DNA of 64,000 nt, from the NCBI GenBank assembly GCA_900545265.1, contig UQYI01000007.1, positions 1 through 64,000 of the forward strand, in the 5' to 3' direction. Position 1 is the first letter of the stretch. Each line of letters begins with the position of its first letter. Under the pieces are notes generated by a model that searched no databases, was not told the DNA's origin, and was given only the letters and a program-made list of their open reading frames with translations. Of this stretch, positions 52,252 to 60,575 are shown piece after piece. This stretch comes from an uncultured Eubacteriales bacterium (GTDB lineage Bacteria; Bacillota; Clostridia; Christensenellales; CAG-138). The position numbers were made by a program, and so were the translations under genes.

Positions 52252-52398
52252 ATGATTTCTATCGTCTATTATGCCGTCATCTCGCTGCTGAGTCTGCTGC
52301 TGCTGGCTTCCATGCTGAAAAAGCGCCCCGTGTACGAGCTCATTTCTCTGGCAGTGATCCTGGTGACCTTTGCCCTGCGGGCGCTGCACATCAAGTAA
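52252..52398 (+). CDS. 48-residue membrane protein, cassette 1
   Basis: ATG 52252 with AAGGAGGG 8 bases upstream; it encodes MISIVYYAVISLLSLLLLAS and onward to a TAA at 52396-52398. Two hydrophobic stretches (about 2-22 and 30-43) flank a basic loop MLKKRPVYE, so a membrane hairpin is likely. The end ALRALHIK mirrors VLRLLLIK of the second copy at 55689. It lies between a DctM-like permease and an AspA-type hydrolase in both cassettes, which argues for a real, co-functional gene, perhaps a small permease subunit. It also has the size of the CapE/PgsE peptides of known poly-gamma-glutamate synthases. Confidence 0.8.
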   Translation: MISIVYYAVISLLSLLLLASMLKKRPVYELISLAVILVTFALRALHIK

Positions 52399-52408
52399 GG
52401 AGGCTGCC

Positions 52409-53551
52409 ATGAAGAAATACACCCATATCTGGAAAAACCTTCTGGTACTGGCGCTGGCGCTGGTCTTTGCCGTCCCGGCCTCCATAGACTTTCTGGCCAT
52501 GCACAGGCAGGAAGAAGTGGTTCAGACCTCTCAGCTGACGGAAGTCAAAATGCTTTCGGAATACTGCGAAGGACTTAAAGGCTCCGACCTGGATACGGAG
52601 ATCTATATGTTTGACAGCGGCGTTCCCGGCGGCACCTTTCTGGTGCTGGGGGGCACCCATCCCAACGAATCCGCCGGTATGATGTCTGCCATCGCCATGA
52701 TCGAAAACATTCAGGTCACGGCAGGCAAGGTCTATATTATGCCCTGGACCAACAAGAGCGGATTTACCCACACCTCCCCTCTGGACGGGATGCTGGACAG
52801 ATTCTCCATCACCTTGGCGGATGGCTCCCAGCGAACCTTCCGCGTGGGCAACCGCCTGACCAATCCCGTAGACCAGTGGCCCGACCGGAACTTTTACGAA
52901 GGCTCCTCCGGCCGTAAGTTGGTAGGTACGGAAACGGCGGAGATCCGCAACGTCAACCGTCTGTACCCCGGCAATGAAAACGGCGTTCTCACCGAACGGG
53001 TATGCGCCGGGGTCAAGAACCTTATCAACGAAGAAAACGTGAGCATCGTCATGGACATGCACGAAGGCTCCCCGGAATTTCTGTATCTGGATACCACCAT
53101 GGCCCATGAACGGGCTTTGGACGTAGCCTCCCTCATGGCCATGGACATGAGCCTGGAAGGGCTGAACATGAAGGCAGAACTTTCCGGCATGACCTCTTAC
53201 GGCCTGTCCCACCGGAGTCTGGGAGACAATACCAGCGCTCTGATGACCCTCATGGAGACCTACAACCCCTCCATGGGGCCGCTTCACGGAAAGATGGATG
53301 ATGACCTCATTGTCAACGGAAACGAACCCAATTATTACGAAGCGCACAAGCAGGGCTACATCTACTACAACGTGAAGGAAAACGGCATCCCTCTTATCGA
53401 ACGGATCGCCCGCCACATCACCTGTATCTCCCTGCTCAAGGATGCCTATAACACCTACCATGCCGATGCGCCCATTGAATTTACCTGCATCGGCAGCTAC
53501 AGCGACATGATGGATCTGGGTCTTGAAAACATTTTTAAGCCCCTTTCCTGA
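52409..53551 (+). CDS. M14/AspA-type zinc hydrolase, cassette 1
   Basis: A 380-residue protein. One N-terminal membrane helix (about 10-30) anchors it outside. LVLGGTHPNESAG has the zinc ligands His and Glu of the succinylglutamate desuccinylase/aspartoacylase family (H-x-x-E), and VMDMHEGSPEF supplies the third ligand. NRLTNPVDQWPD is shared with the copy at 55849. AAGGAGG precedes ATG 52409. Family members cleave amide bonds next to carboxylates, so trimming gamma-glutamyl or N-acyl-glutamate bonds is plausible, not shown. Confidence 0.82.
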   Translation: MKKYTHIWKNLLVLALALVFAVPASIDFLAMHRQEEVVQTSQLTEVKMLSEYCEGLKGSDLDTEIYMFDSGVPGGTFLVLGGTHPNESAGMMSAIAMIENIQVTAGKVYIMPWTNKSGFTHTSPLDGMLDRFSITLADGSQRTFRVGNRLTNPVDQWPDRNFYEGSSGRKLVGTETAEIRNVNRLYPGNENGVLTERVCAGVKNLINEENVSIVMDMHEGSPEFLYLDTTMAHERALDVASLMAMDMSLEGLNMKAELSGMTSYGLSHRSLGDNTSALMTLMETYNPSMGPLHGKMDDDLIVNGNEPNYYEAHKQGYIYYNVKENGIPLIERIARHITCISLLKDAYNTYHADAPIEFTCIGSYSDMMDLGLENIFKPLS

Positions 53552-53585
53552 TAAAACGATCAAAAACTACGGAGGATTTTACACT

Positions 53586-54305
53586 ATGAAAAAAATGATC
53601 GCCCTTATGATGGCCCTTATGTTCGTTCTGGCACTGGCTGCCTGCTCCAACGGCACCAAGGAACCCGAAGCTGCCCCCACGGCCGCCGCAGAGAACAACT
53701 CCTCTTCCGGCTATACCTCCTCTCAGGGGACTATTGACGGCTATGACCCCAACGAAAAGTCCGATTTTGTTATGAACACCAGCGAAAGCACCCGCACCTT
53801 TAACATGGGCGAAGCGGATGCTTCCCAGTTCAGCACTCCCATTCTGGTGACCTCCTTCGGTCAGAGCGCCGATGCCTCCATGATGGACGCCATCATGAAG
53901 AAGGCCGGTGTTGCCGACTATACCTTCAATGCTCTGGCCACCGCTGAGGATGTGAAGAACTACAAGACCGTTATCATCGTCTGCGGCGCCAGCTCCAAGG
54001 GTCTGGGTGCTGCCGGTATCTCTGAGAGCGACGAAACCGCCCGTGCCGAAGCCATCATGACCGCTATCGGCGAAAGCAAGCCCGCCGTGATCATGTGCCA
54101 TCTGGGCGGCGCTATCCGTCGTGGTGCGTTGTCTGATAAGCTTACCGACATGGTGTTGGATGTAGCCAACTACCTGGTGGTGGTGGAAGACGCCAACTAT
54201 GACTATAAGTTCTCCAAGTTTGCCGAAGAAAAGAACGTGCCCCTCACCTTCCTGTATGCCATTGCAGACGGTGTGAGCGTGTTCTCCGGCCTGTTCAGCA
54301 AATAA
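53586..54305 (+). CDS. Small lipoprotein, DUF6305-like
   Basis: A 239-residue lipoprotein: MKKMIALMMALMFVLALAAC (lipobox LAAC), a Ser/Gly/Glu linker, then a compact alpha/beta domain with STPILVTSFGQSADASMMDA and YKTVIIVCGASSKGLGAAG. These look like strand-loop-helix units of a Rossmann-like fold. I recall such proteins beside poly-gamma-glutamate genes in Fusobacteria under the name DUF6305, but could not check it. It sits between the two transporter cassettes and may be a binding or docking protein for both. GGAGG precedes ATG 53586. Confidence 0.72.
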   Translation: MKKMIALMMALMFVLALAACSNGTKEPEAAPTAAAENNSSSGYTSSQGTIDGYDPNEKSDFVMNTSESTRTFNMGEADASQFSTPILVTSFGQSADASMMDAIMKKAGVADYTFNALATAEDVKNYKTVIIVCGASSKGLGAAGISESDETARAEAIMTAIGESKPAVIMCHLGGAIRRGALSDKLTDMVLDVANYLVVVEDANYDYKFSKFAEEKNVPLTFLYAIADGVSVFSGLFSK

Positions 54306-54324
54306 GCCTGTCCCATGACGCTCC

Positions 54325-54365
54325 GGGGCGCCGGCCGCTTTCCCCTTACAAACGGCCGGCACCCC
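54325..54365 (+). other. Internal stem-loop of the poly-gamma-glutamate operon
   Basis: GGGG-c-GCCGGCCG (54325-54337) pairs with CGGCCGGC-a-CCCC (54353-54365), then TTTCCCTTTTT. It could act as a leaky terminator, lowering expression of the downstream cassette and pgs genes relative to ggt. Confidence 0.6.
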
Positions 54366-54398
54366 TTTCCCTTTTTATGAAACAGTGAGGAAAAGATT

Positions 54399-55673
54399 TT
54401 GAGTACGGAATTGCTGGTCCTGCTGGTGATGCTGGGGGTGTTCCTGCTGGGGAACCTGCTGTGCAAGCTCCCGGTAAGCCTGTCTATGATCCTGGGCGCC
54501 ATTGCGGGTGCTCTGGTAGCCGGGGAGGGCATCCCCGTCCGGCATCTTTTTGAGGGATGCTTTACCTATATCGACACCATCCTGATCATTTCCACCGCCA
54601 TGTTGTTCATGACGGCCATTCAGCGCTCCGGGGCTCTGGAAGCCCTTAACGCACTGATCGTAACCAAGTTTTACAAAGCCCCGGCTCTGATGCTCATCCT
54701 TCTGATGTTCATCATCATGTTTCCGGGCATGATCACCGGCTCCTCCACCGCTGCGGTGCTTTCCGCCGGTGCCATTGTGGCCCCCATCCTGCTGAAAATC
54801 GGCATTCCCAAAGAAAAAGCCGGTGCCATTCTGGCCATCGGCTCCATCATGGGTATGGCAGCCCCACCGGTCAATATTCCTGCCATGCTCATTGCCGGCG
54901 GCGTGGACATGCCTTATATCGGCTTTGAAGGCCCTCTGTTTTTGCTGACCATCCCCTGCGCCATCTTTACGGTTCTGTTCCTTGGGCTTAAATACTGCAA
55001 GGATCTGGATATCGAGGAGCTGAAAAAAGAACTGGATATGGAGATCGGCAAGCAATACGGCTTCAAACTCTATATCCCCATTCTGCTGCTGGTGGTGCTG
55101 CTGGTCCTCACCCGGGCTTTGCCCCAGTTTATGCCCCAGTTGGGCACACCCCTTATTTTCCTGATCTGCGCCGTAGTGGCTCTGTTCACCGGTAAACGCT
55201 TCAATGCCTGGCATGCCGGCCTGGAGGCCATGGATACCACCATCCCCGTGCTGGCAAAGCTTATGGGCGTGGGGATGTTCATCCAGATCCTGACTTTGAC
55301 CGGCGCCCGGGGCTACATCGTGGTCAGCTGCCTGGGTCTGGGTATTGTCCTGCTGTATGCGGCGGTGTGCATTGTCATGCCTGCCTTCGGGGCCGTCAGC
55401 TCTTACGGGGCCGCCAGCGTCATGGGCGTACCCTTCCTGCTTGTGCTGCTGGATACCGGGGACCAGATTACCCTGGCTGCTGCCCTTTCCTTTATCTGCT
55501 GCCTGGGCGATCTCATGCCGCCTACGGCTCTGGCCGGGAACTATGCCGCTCAGATTGTTGGGCTCAAATACAAGCCCGTACTCAAGCACTGCATCATTCC
55601 TTTCCTGGTGTGCATTGCACTGGGTCTTGCCTGTCTGCTGCTGTCCGGGTATCTGGGCTTTTTGACGGCATAA
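54399..55673 (+). CDS. TRAP/DctM-like large permease, cassette 2
   Basis: A 424-residue membrane protein starting at TTG 54399, 8 bases after GAGG. MFPGMITGSSTAAVLSAGA and GSIMGMAAPPVNIPAMLIAG give the same TRAP-like GxxxGxxxPP loop as in cassette 1, but overall the two permeases are only distantly alike. About 11 membrane segments, with a charged cytoplasmic loop DLDIEELKKELDME in the middle. It is followed 15 bases later by the second tiny membrane gene. Confidence 0.78.
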   Translation: MSTELLVLLVMLGVFLLGNLLCKLPVSLSMILGAIAGALVAGEGIPVRHLFEGCFTYIDTILIISTAMLFMTAIQRSGALEALNALIVTKFYKAPALMLILLMFIIMFPGMITGSSTAAVLSAGAIVAPILLKIGIPKEKAGAILAIGSIMGMAAPPVNIPAMLIAGGVDMPYIGFEGPLFLLTIPCAIFTVLFLGLKYCKDLDIEELKKELDMEIGKQYGFKLYIPILLLVVLLVLTRALPQFMPQLGTPLIFLICAVVALFTGKRFNAWHAGLEAMDTTIPVLAKLMGVGMFIQILTLTGARGYIVVSCLGLGIVLLYAAVCIVMPAFGAVSSYGAASVMGVPFLLVLLDTGDQITLAAALSFICCLGDLMPPTALAGNYAAQIVGLKYKPVLKHCIIPFLVCIALGLACLLLSGYLGFLTA

Positions 55674-55688
55674 GCAAAGGAGGAAGTT

Positions 55689-55838
55689 ATGATTCTCAAA
55701 TATATCTATCTGGCTATTATCGCCCTTTTGCTGGTGTTTATCGTAGCCAATATGTTCCGCAAGGATAAGCTTTTGTACCAGATCGATGCCGCTTTGGTGC
55801 TCATCCCTCTGGTGCTGCGGCTGCTGCTGATCAAGTGA
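55689..55838 (+). CDS. 49-residue membrane protein, cassette 2
   Basis: ATG 55689, with AAAGGAGG upstream; it encodes MILKYIYLAIIALLLVFIVA and onward to a TGA at 55836-55838. Two hydrophobic stretches (about 5-21 and 30-48) flank FRKDKLLYQ, the same hairpin layout, length and terminal L-R-x-L-x-I-K as the cassette 1 protein. The gene ends 10 bases before the hydrolase start. Conservation of pattern, size and position between two cassettes is the main evidence that both are real. Confidence 0.82.
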   Translation: MILKYIYLAIIALLLVFIVANMFRKDKLLYQIDAALVLIPLVLRLLLIK

Positions 55839-55848
55839 GGTGCTCATC

Positions 55849-56988
55849 ATGAAAAAAAAGATCCCTACCCGCATCCTCACCGCCTCCCTTCTGTGCCTGC
55901 TGGCCGTAGGCGCCATTGTGTACCTGGCTTTGCTGTTCACCTCCATGTGGCAGGACGAGCCCATTTACCCCGGCCCCGGCGTAACGGAAAAGCAGATGCT
56001 TTCCGACTACAATCCGGAGCTTAAGGGCACCAATGGCGACACGGAGATCTATGTGCTGGATTCCGGCGTTCCCGGCGCCTCCATTCTGGTGCTGGGAGGC
56101 ACCCATCCAAACGAACCTTCCGGCGTGGTGGCAGCCGTTGCCCTCATTGAAACCTGCACCCCAAAAACCGGCGTCATGTATGTCATCCCCCGGGCCAACC
56201 ACAGTGCTTTTACCTGCACGGATCCCCAGGAAGCGGCTCCCATGTTTTATACCGTTCAGACCGCCGGCGGGGAGCGGACCTTCCGCTTTGGCTCCCGGGC
56301 TACCAATCCCATCGACCAGTGGCCGGATTCTGATGTATATGTGCACCGCACCAGCGGTCAGACCCTTTCCGGCAGTGAGACCCGCAATCTGAACCGGGCT
56401 TATCCCGGCAGCAACAGCGGCACCTTCACTGAGCGGGTGACCTATGGTATTACGGAGTTCATCAAGCAGAACAACGTATCCATCACCGTGGATCTCCACG
56501 AAGCTTCCCCGGAATATCCTACCATCAATGCCATCGTAGCCCATCAGGACGCCATTGAGCTGGCCAGCTGGGCCTCCATGGATATGCAGATGGAAGGCAT
56601 GACCATCAGCATCGAAGCCTCTCCCACCAACCTTCACGGTCTTTCCCACCGGGAACTGGGGGATTACACCGATACGCTGGCCGTGCTTATGGAAACGGCC
56701 AATGCCTCTCAGGGGCGCCTTCGGGGCCGCACCGATGCGGATCTGGTGGTCACCGGGCAGGATCACTACTACTATCTGGCCGGTAAATACGGCGCTCTGT
56801 ATGTGGATTTCCCGGAAACCGGCATTCCCCTGGATGTGCGGGTCGCCCGTCATATCTGCGGTGTGGAACAGCTGTGCAACGCCTATAACGAACTGAGCGG
56901 CACGGATACCCTGGATCTGGGAGATCTTCCCTCCTATTCCGAGATCATTGCCAATGGTGTAGGCGCTTATCTGAACTCTGGAAACTAA
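55849..56988 (+). CDS. M14/AspA-type zinc hydrolase, cassette 2
   Basis: A 379-residue protein with an N-terminal membrane anchor (about 8-30). Zinc motifs ILVLGGTHPNEPSG and VDLHEASPEY match the cassette 1 enzyme, and SRATNPIDQWPD and TERVTYGI extend the similarity, so the two are paralogs. ATG 55849 is 8 bases after GAGG; a GTG at 55840 is less likely. Probably an outward-facing amidase of the AspA/AstE group acting on glutamyl compounds; activity is inferred. Confidence 0.82.
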   Translation: MKKKIPTRILTASLLCLLAVGAIVYLALLFTSMWQDEPIYPGPGVTEKQMLSDYNPELKGTNGDTEIYVLDSGVPGASILVLGGTHPNEPSGVVAAVALIETCTPKTGVMYVIPRANHSAFTCTDPQEAAPMFYTVQTAGGERTFRFGSRATNPIDQWPDSDVYVHRTSGQTLSGSETRNLNRAYPGSNSGTFTERVTYGITEFIKQNNVSITVDLHEASPEYPTINAIVAHQDAIELASWASMDMQMEGMTISIEASPTNLHGLSHRELGDYTDTLAVLMETANASQGRLRGRTDADLVVTGQDHYYYLAGKYGALYVDFPETGIPLDVRVARHICGVEQLCNAYNELSGTDTLDLGDLPSYSEIIANGVGAYLNSGN

Positions 56989-57008
56989 AGCCAGGCAAGG
57001 TGCTCTGC

Positions 57009-57953
57009 GTGAAAAGACTGTGTGTACTGACTCTGGGGCTGCTGGTGCTTCTATGCGCCTGTACCCCCGGAACATCCGAAAAGAAAGCGGAAGCCGCCCC
57101 CACGGCGGCTCCGCTGCAAACCCTTTCTCCCGATTCCGACGGTTCCCCGGAAGAATCTGCGCCTGCAACGGTGACCATCAACGGCGAGACCTTTGCCTAT
57201 GACGGCTTCCGGGTGCTGGAGCCGGAATGTGATCTGGATATCTACTCCATGGAGCCGAAGGACTTTACAGACGATTTTAACACCGTGTATGAGTGCCAGC
57301 GGGAAAGCTATCAGCTGACACCCGAAACGGAAACGGAAACCACCGTAGTCAGGATCACCGGGCAGGAACCGGGCCCAACGGTCTACATTGCCGCCGGTAT
57401 CCACGGGGATGAACGGGCTGCCTGGTTTGCCGGGCTCATGCTGCAAAAGATCACCATCCGGGCCGGCACGCTGTATGTCCTTTCTCCCGCAAATGCCAAG
57501 GGCGCAAAGGTCGTCAGCCGCATGGTAGGGGAAGAAGATCCCAACCGCTGCTTTCCCGGTCAGGAAGACGGCACCGAGGCCCAGCGCCTGTGCTATGCCA
57601 TTTTCCATGACATTGAAGAAAAGGCTCCCGAGCAGCTGTTGGATCTGCACGAAGCCATCGTCTATAAAGAGGGCAGGGATTTTCTTGGCAGCACGTTGAT
57701 CTATTCCTCACTGGATGGTATGCAGGATATGTTTTTTGACCTGCTCTTTGCCACTCAGGCAGGAGAAGTAACCTCCACTTCCTTCGGCTATAACGGCCCT
57801 GGCCCTGCCGGAAGTATGAACCGCACCGTTACCGACCAGCTGCACATTCCTTCCATCACCGTGGAGACCTTCCGGGGCTTCCCCATAGAGCGGCGGGTGA
57901 AGGATCAGCTGAAAGTGGCCGCCTATGTGCTGCGGTATAAAGGGATGCTATGA
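57009..57953 (+). CDS. AspA-type zinc hydrolase lipoprotein, third copy
   Basis: A 314-residue lipoprotein starting at GTG 57009, 8 bases after AAGG: MKRLCVLTLGLLVLLCAC (lipobox LCAC), a short linker, then YIAAGIHGDERAAW (H-G-D-E zinc site) and LLDLHEAIVYK (third ligand). It is shorter and more divergent than the two cassette enzymes and lacks their DQWPD stretch. Its stop overlaps the pgsB start as ATGA, tying it directly to the synthase genes. It may trim the growing or released polymer. Confidence 0.8.
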   Translation: MKRLCVLTLGLLVLLCACTPGTSEKKAEAAPTAAPLQTLSPDSDGSPEESAPATVTINGETFAYDGFRVLEPECDLDIYSMEPKDFTDDFNTVYECQRESYQLTPETETETTVVRITGQEPGPTVYIAAGIHGDERAAWFAGLMLQKITIRAGTLYVLSPANAKGAKVVSRMVGEEDPNRCFPGQEDGTEAQRLCYAIFHDIEEKAPEQLLDLHEAIVYKEGRDFLGSTLIYSSLDGMQDMFFDLLFATQAGEVTSTSFGYNGPGPAGSMNRTVTDQLHIPSITVETFRGFPIERRVKDQLKVAAYVLRYKGML

Positions 57954-59068
57954 CCATTGCCGGCCTGTTCATCTGCATATTATGCCTGTTGTATCTCCTG
58001 TATCTGGGGGCAGAAAAGCTTCTTGCCCGCAGGTATAGGAGATCTTTGCTTCATGTGATCCAGGTAAACGGCATCCGGGGCAAATCCTCCACCGTCCGAC
58101 TTGTTGATGCGGGCCTTCGTGCAGGAGGCTTTCGGGTGGTCAGCAAATCTACCGGCACTTTGCCCATGATACTGCATACCGACGGCCGGGAGGAGGAGAT
58201 CCGCCGCCGGGCCCCGGCCAATATCCGGGAACAGCTCTCCCTGCTGGCTGCAGCGCATCGTGAGGGGGCTCAGATAGCCGTATGCGAATGCATGGCCATT
58301 TCTCCCGAGCTGCAGCGGGCCTCCCAGCAGATGCTTCAGGCGGATATCGCCCTGATCACCAACGTGCGGCTGGATCATACGGATGTCATGGGCGCTACCC
58401 GAGAGGAAATTTGCGCTTCTCTGCTGCATATGGCCCCGGAAAAAGGACTGCTGATTACCGGAGAAGAGGATATGCTTCCCTTCATGCAGGCCGTCATGAA
58501 AAAAAGACAGGGCTGTGCAAAGCTGGCACTGCCCGATGCTGCCGGATACCCAGGTATTCCTGATTTTCCGGAAAATATTGCACTGGCGCTGGCTGCCTGT
58601 GAAGCCGCTGGTGTTTCCCGGGCTGCCGCCCTGAAAGGGATGGAAAGTGTGCGCCGGGATCCCTATGCTTTTGAACGGCTGCAATGGGGGCATACGGTCT
58701 TTCTCAACGCCTTTTCTGCCAATGATGTGCAATCCACCCGAACGCTGTATGAAAAGAGCGGAGAAAAAGCCCCCCTTATCCTGATCTTGAACAACCGCAA
58801 AGACCGTCCTGCCCGCGCACTGGAAATGAGTCGTCTGGCCCGGCTGCTGCCCGTCCGTGAAATATGGATTCTGGGAGAGCAGAAGGGCCTGATGCAGCGG
58901 CTGCTTCGGCGGCAAAATCCCTCCGTTCCTCTGCGCCGCTTTGACCGGGCAGAGGATATCCCTCTGGATTTTACGGAACCCCGGGTGCTGCTGGGAGCCG
59001 GAAATATCAAAGGGCAGGGAGAAGCCCTGACTCTGCGCATACGCCGCCGGGCAAAGGAGGTAGAATGA
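57950..59068 (+). CDS. pgsB: Poly-gamma-glutamate synthase PgsB (CapB), Mur-ligase type
   Basis: A 372-residue amide ligase. One N-terminal membrane helix (about 3-22) is followed by IQVNGIRGKSSTVRLVDAGL, whose GIRGKSST is the ATP-binding loop of PgsB/CapB, then KSTGTLPMIL and CECMAISPELQ, both hallmarks of the family. ALITNVRLDHTDVMG matches the Mur-ligase metal and substrate region. It activates glutamate with ATP and extends the gamma-linked chain at the membrane. Coupled to pgsC by ATGA. Close in size to Bacillus PgsB. Confidence 0.95.
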   Translation: MTIAGLFICILCLLYLLYLGAEKLLARRYRRSLLHVIQVNGIRGKSSTVRLVDAGLRAGGFRVVSKSTGTLPMILHTDGREEEIRRRAPANIREQLSLLAAAHREGAQIAVCECMAISPELQRASQQMLQADIALITNVRLDHTDVMGATREEICASLLHMAPEKGLLITGEEDMLPFMQAVMKKRQGCAKLALPDAAGYPGIPDFPENIALALAACEAAGVSRAAALKGMESVRRDPYAFERLQWGHTVFLNAFSANDVQSTRTLYEKSGEKAPLILILNNRKDRPARALEMSRLARLLPVREIWILGEQKGLMQRLLRRQNPSVPLRRFDRAEDIPLDFTEPRVLLGAGNIKGQGEALTLRIRRRAKEVE

Positions 59069-59487
59069 GAGAAGAAATCCTGGTGCTGGGGATACTTTGC
59101 AGCATCCTGTTTTATGAATGTACCCGTCTTTCCCCCGGAGGGCTGATCGTACCGGGGTATTTTGCCCTTTGCCTGCAATCTCCCCTGCGCATTGGGTATA
59201 CGCTTGGACTGGCTCTGCTCACATGGGGGGTCATGGCTCTGTTGTCTCAGGTGCTGATCCTGTATGGAAAGCGCCGGTTTGCTCTGTCTATCGTACTTTC
59301 CTATCTTTTGAACATGGCAGTTGTTGCCCTGGGCATACTGCCCTTTGAAATCAGCGTTATCGGGCTTATCATTCCCGGAATACTGGTGCGGGATATGGAA
59401 AAGCAGGGACCTGTTAAAACCATTTTGTCTCTTGGAATAGTCACCGGAGTATTGGGGCTTGTCATGCTCCTTATGGGGGCGCTGTGA
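59065..59487 (+). CDS. pgsC: Poly-gamma-glutamate synthase membrane protein PgsC (CapC)
   Basis: A 140-residue protein with four membrane segments. FYECTRLSPGGLIVPGYFAL (about residues 16-35) is the PgsC signature, and ISVIGLIIPGILVRDMEKQG repeats the pattern in the second half. It forms the membrane core of the synthase with PgsB. Overlaps pgsB and pgsW by ATGA and GTGA. No PgsA/CapA-type gene is present in the window. Confidence 0.94.
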   Translation: MREEILVLGILCSILFYECTRLSPGGLIVPGYFALCLQSPLRIGYTLGLALLTWGVMALLSQVLILYGKRRFALSIVLSYLLNMAVVALGILPFEISVIGLIIPGILVRDMEKQGPVKTILSLGIVTGVLGLVMLLMGAL

Positions 59488-60575
59488 AGCGGCGGGAACT
59501 GGGCAAGGCCCTGTGTCTGCTGCTTACGATGCTGCTTCTTTTGGCAGGCGGGTTGATCAGCTACGAAAATGCTTTCATGGAAAAACGGCCCGAGTATGAC
59601 CGGATGTGTGATGCCGCCCGGCGCATGGAAGCCTGTATGGCCGAAATCAAAGCAGAAAGACTCCGCCGCGGCCTGCCGGTAGACGAAACGGAAGACATCT
59701 TTTCCACAGGCCTGCTGGGCACCGGGCATACAGCCATCACCACCACATTGGGAAATCTGGAGGCCAAGCGGACCTCCTGCCAGCGGGACATGGGCGCTCT
59801 GGTGCTGCGGCTGCTGCTGGAAGCCGGGGTCAAGGCCGGGGATCGGGTAGGCATATGCGCTTCCGGTTCCTTCCCCGCCCTGAACATTGCCCTTTTTTGC
59901 GCACTGGATGCGCTGGAGGCACAGCCGGCAGCCATTATATCTATCGGCGCCTCCACGTATGGGGCCAACCTGCCGGAATTTACTGCCCCGGAGATGCTGT
60001 ATCATCTGTATGAAAAAGGGCTTGTTTCCACCGCACCCCTGTATGCCACTCTGGGGGGAGACGGAGATATGGGGCAGAATATGGGGGCCGCTTTCTTTGA
60101 AGAAGAACAGGCAGTGCTGGAGCAGACTCTGACCCGGCTGGAAACAGCAGGCATTCCTCTGGTTTGTATACCCGACCGGCAGGAAAATCTTGTCTGGCGG
60201 GAGCAGGTATACGGCGATATCGACTGCTTTGTCAGCATAGGGGGGCAATCCATGGCCATGGGGGCTTATGAAGAAGGCTATGCCCTTGGGCAGGGAGTCC
60301 TGCGCCGGCAGCGGGTCAAAAACGGTGAAAGCTTCCTCCTTGGTCACTATCTGAATCTGGATATTCCTGTCACAGTGCTGCTGAACGTCCGCACTCTGTG
60401 TGCGGAATACGGCCTGCCCTTTGATCCGATTGCTCTTGCGCCCATCGGGGAAAATGCTTTATACTATAAAAAAACCTGTCCTAAGGTTCCGGTGCTGCTG
60501 GCACTGGGCCTTGGAGCAGGTATGCTGCTGCTGTACAGGAGATGGTTCGTATGGAAGGGCAGAAACCAAGAATAA
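59484..60575 (+). CDS. pgsW: Poly-gamma-glutamate system protein PgsW
   Basis: A 363-residue protein starting at GTG 59484. One helix at each end (about 9-27 and 338-355) suggests a membrane-anchored domain facing out. TGHTAITTTLGNLEAKRTSC and GDRVGICASGSFPALNIALF are typical of the poly-gamma-glutamate system protein family, as are LGGDGDMGQNMG and VSIGGQSMAMG. It replaces PgsA/CapA in loci such as those of Fusobacteria. Its role is not known; it may assist chain export or length control. Confidence 0.88.
   Translation: MKRRELGKALCLLLTMLLLLAGGLISYENAFMEKRPEYDRMCDAARRMEACMAEIKAERLRRGLPVDETEDIFSTGLLGTGHTAITTTLGNLEAKRTSCQRDMGALVLRLLLEAGVKAGDRVGICASGSFPALNIALFCALDALEAQPAAIISIGASTYGANLPEFTAPEMLYHLYEKGLVSTAPLYATLGGDGDMGQNMGAAFFEEEQAVLEQTLTRLETAGIPLVCIPDRQENLVWREQVYGDIDCFVSIGGQSMAMGAYEEGYALGQGVLRRQRVKNGESFLLGHYLNLDIPVTVLLNVRTLCAEYGLPFDPIALAPIGENALYYKKTCPKVPVLLALGLGAGMLLLYRRWFVWKGRNQE

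Noticed and set aside
54375..55964. A 529-codon minus-strand frame rich in Gln and His
   Set aside because: Antisense of the second DctM-like permease; no start signal or domain.
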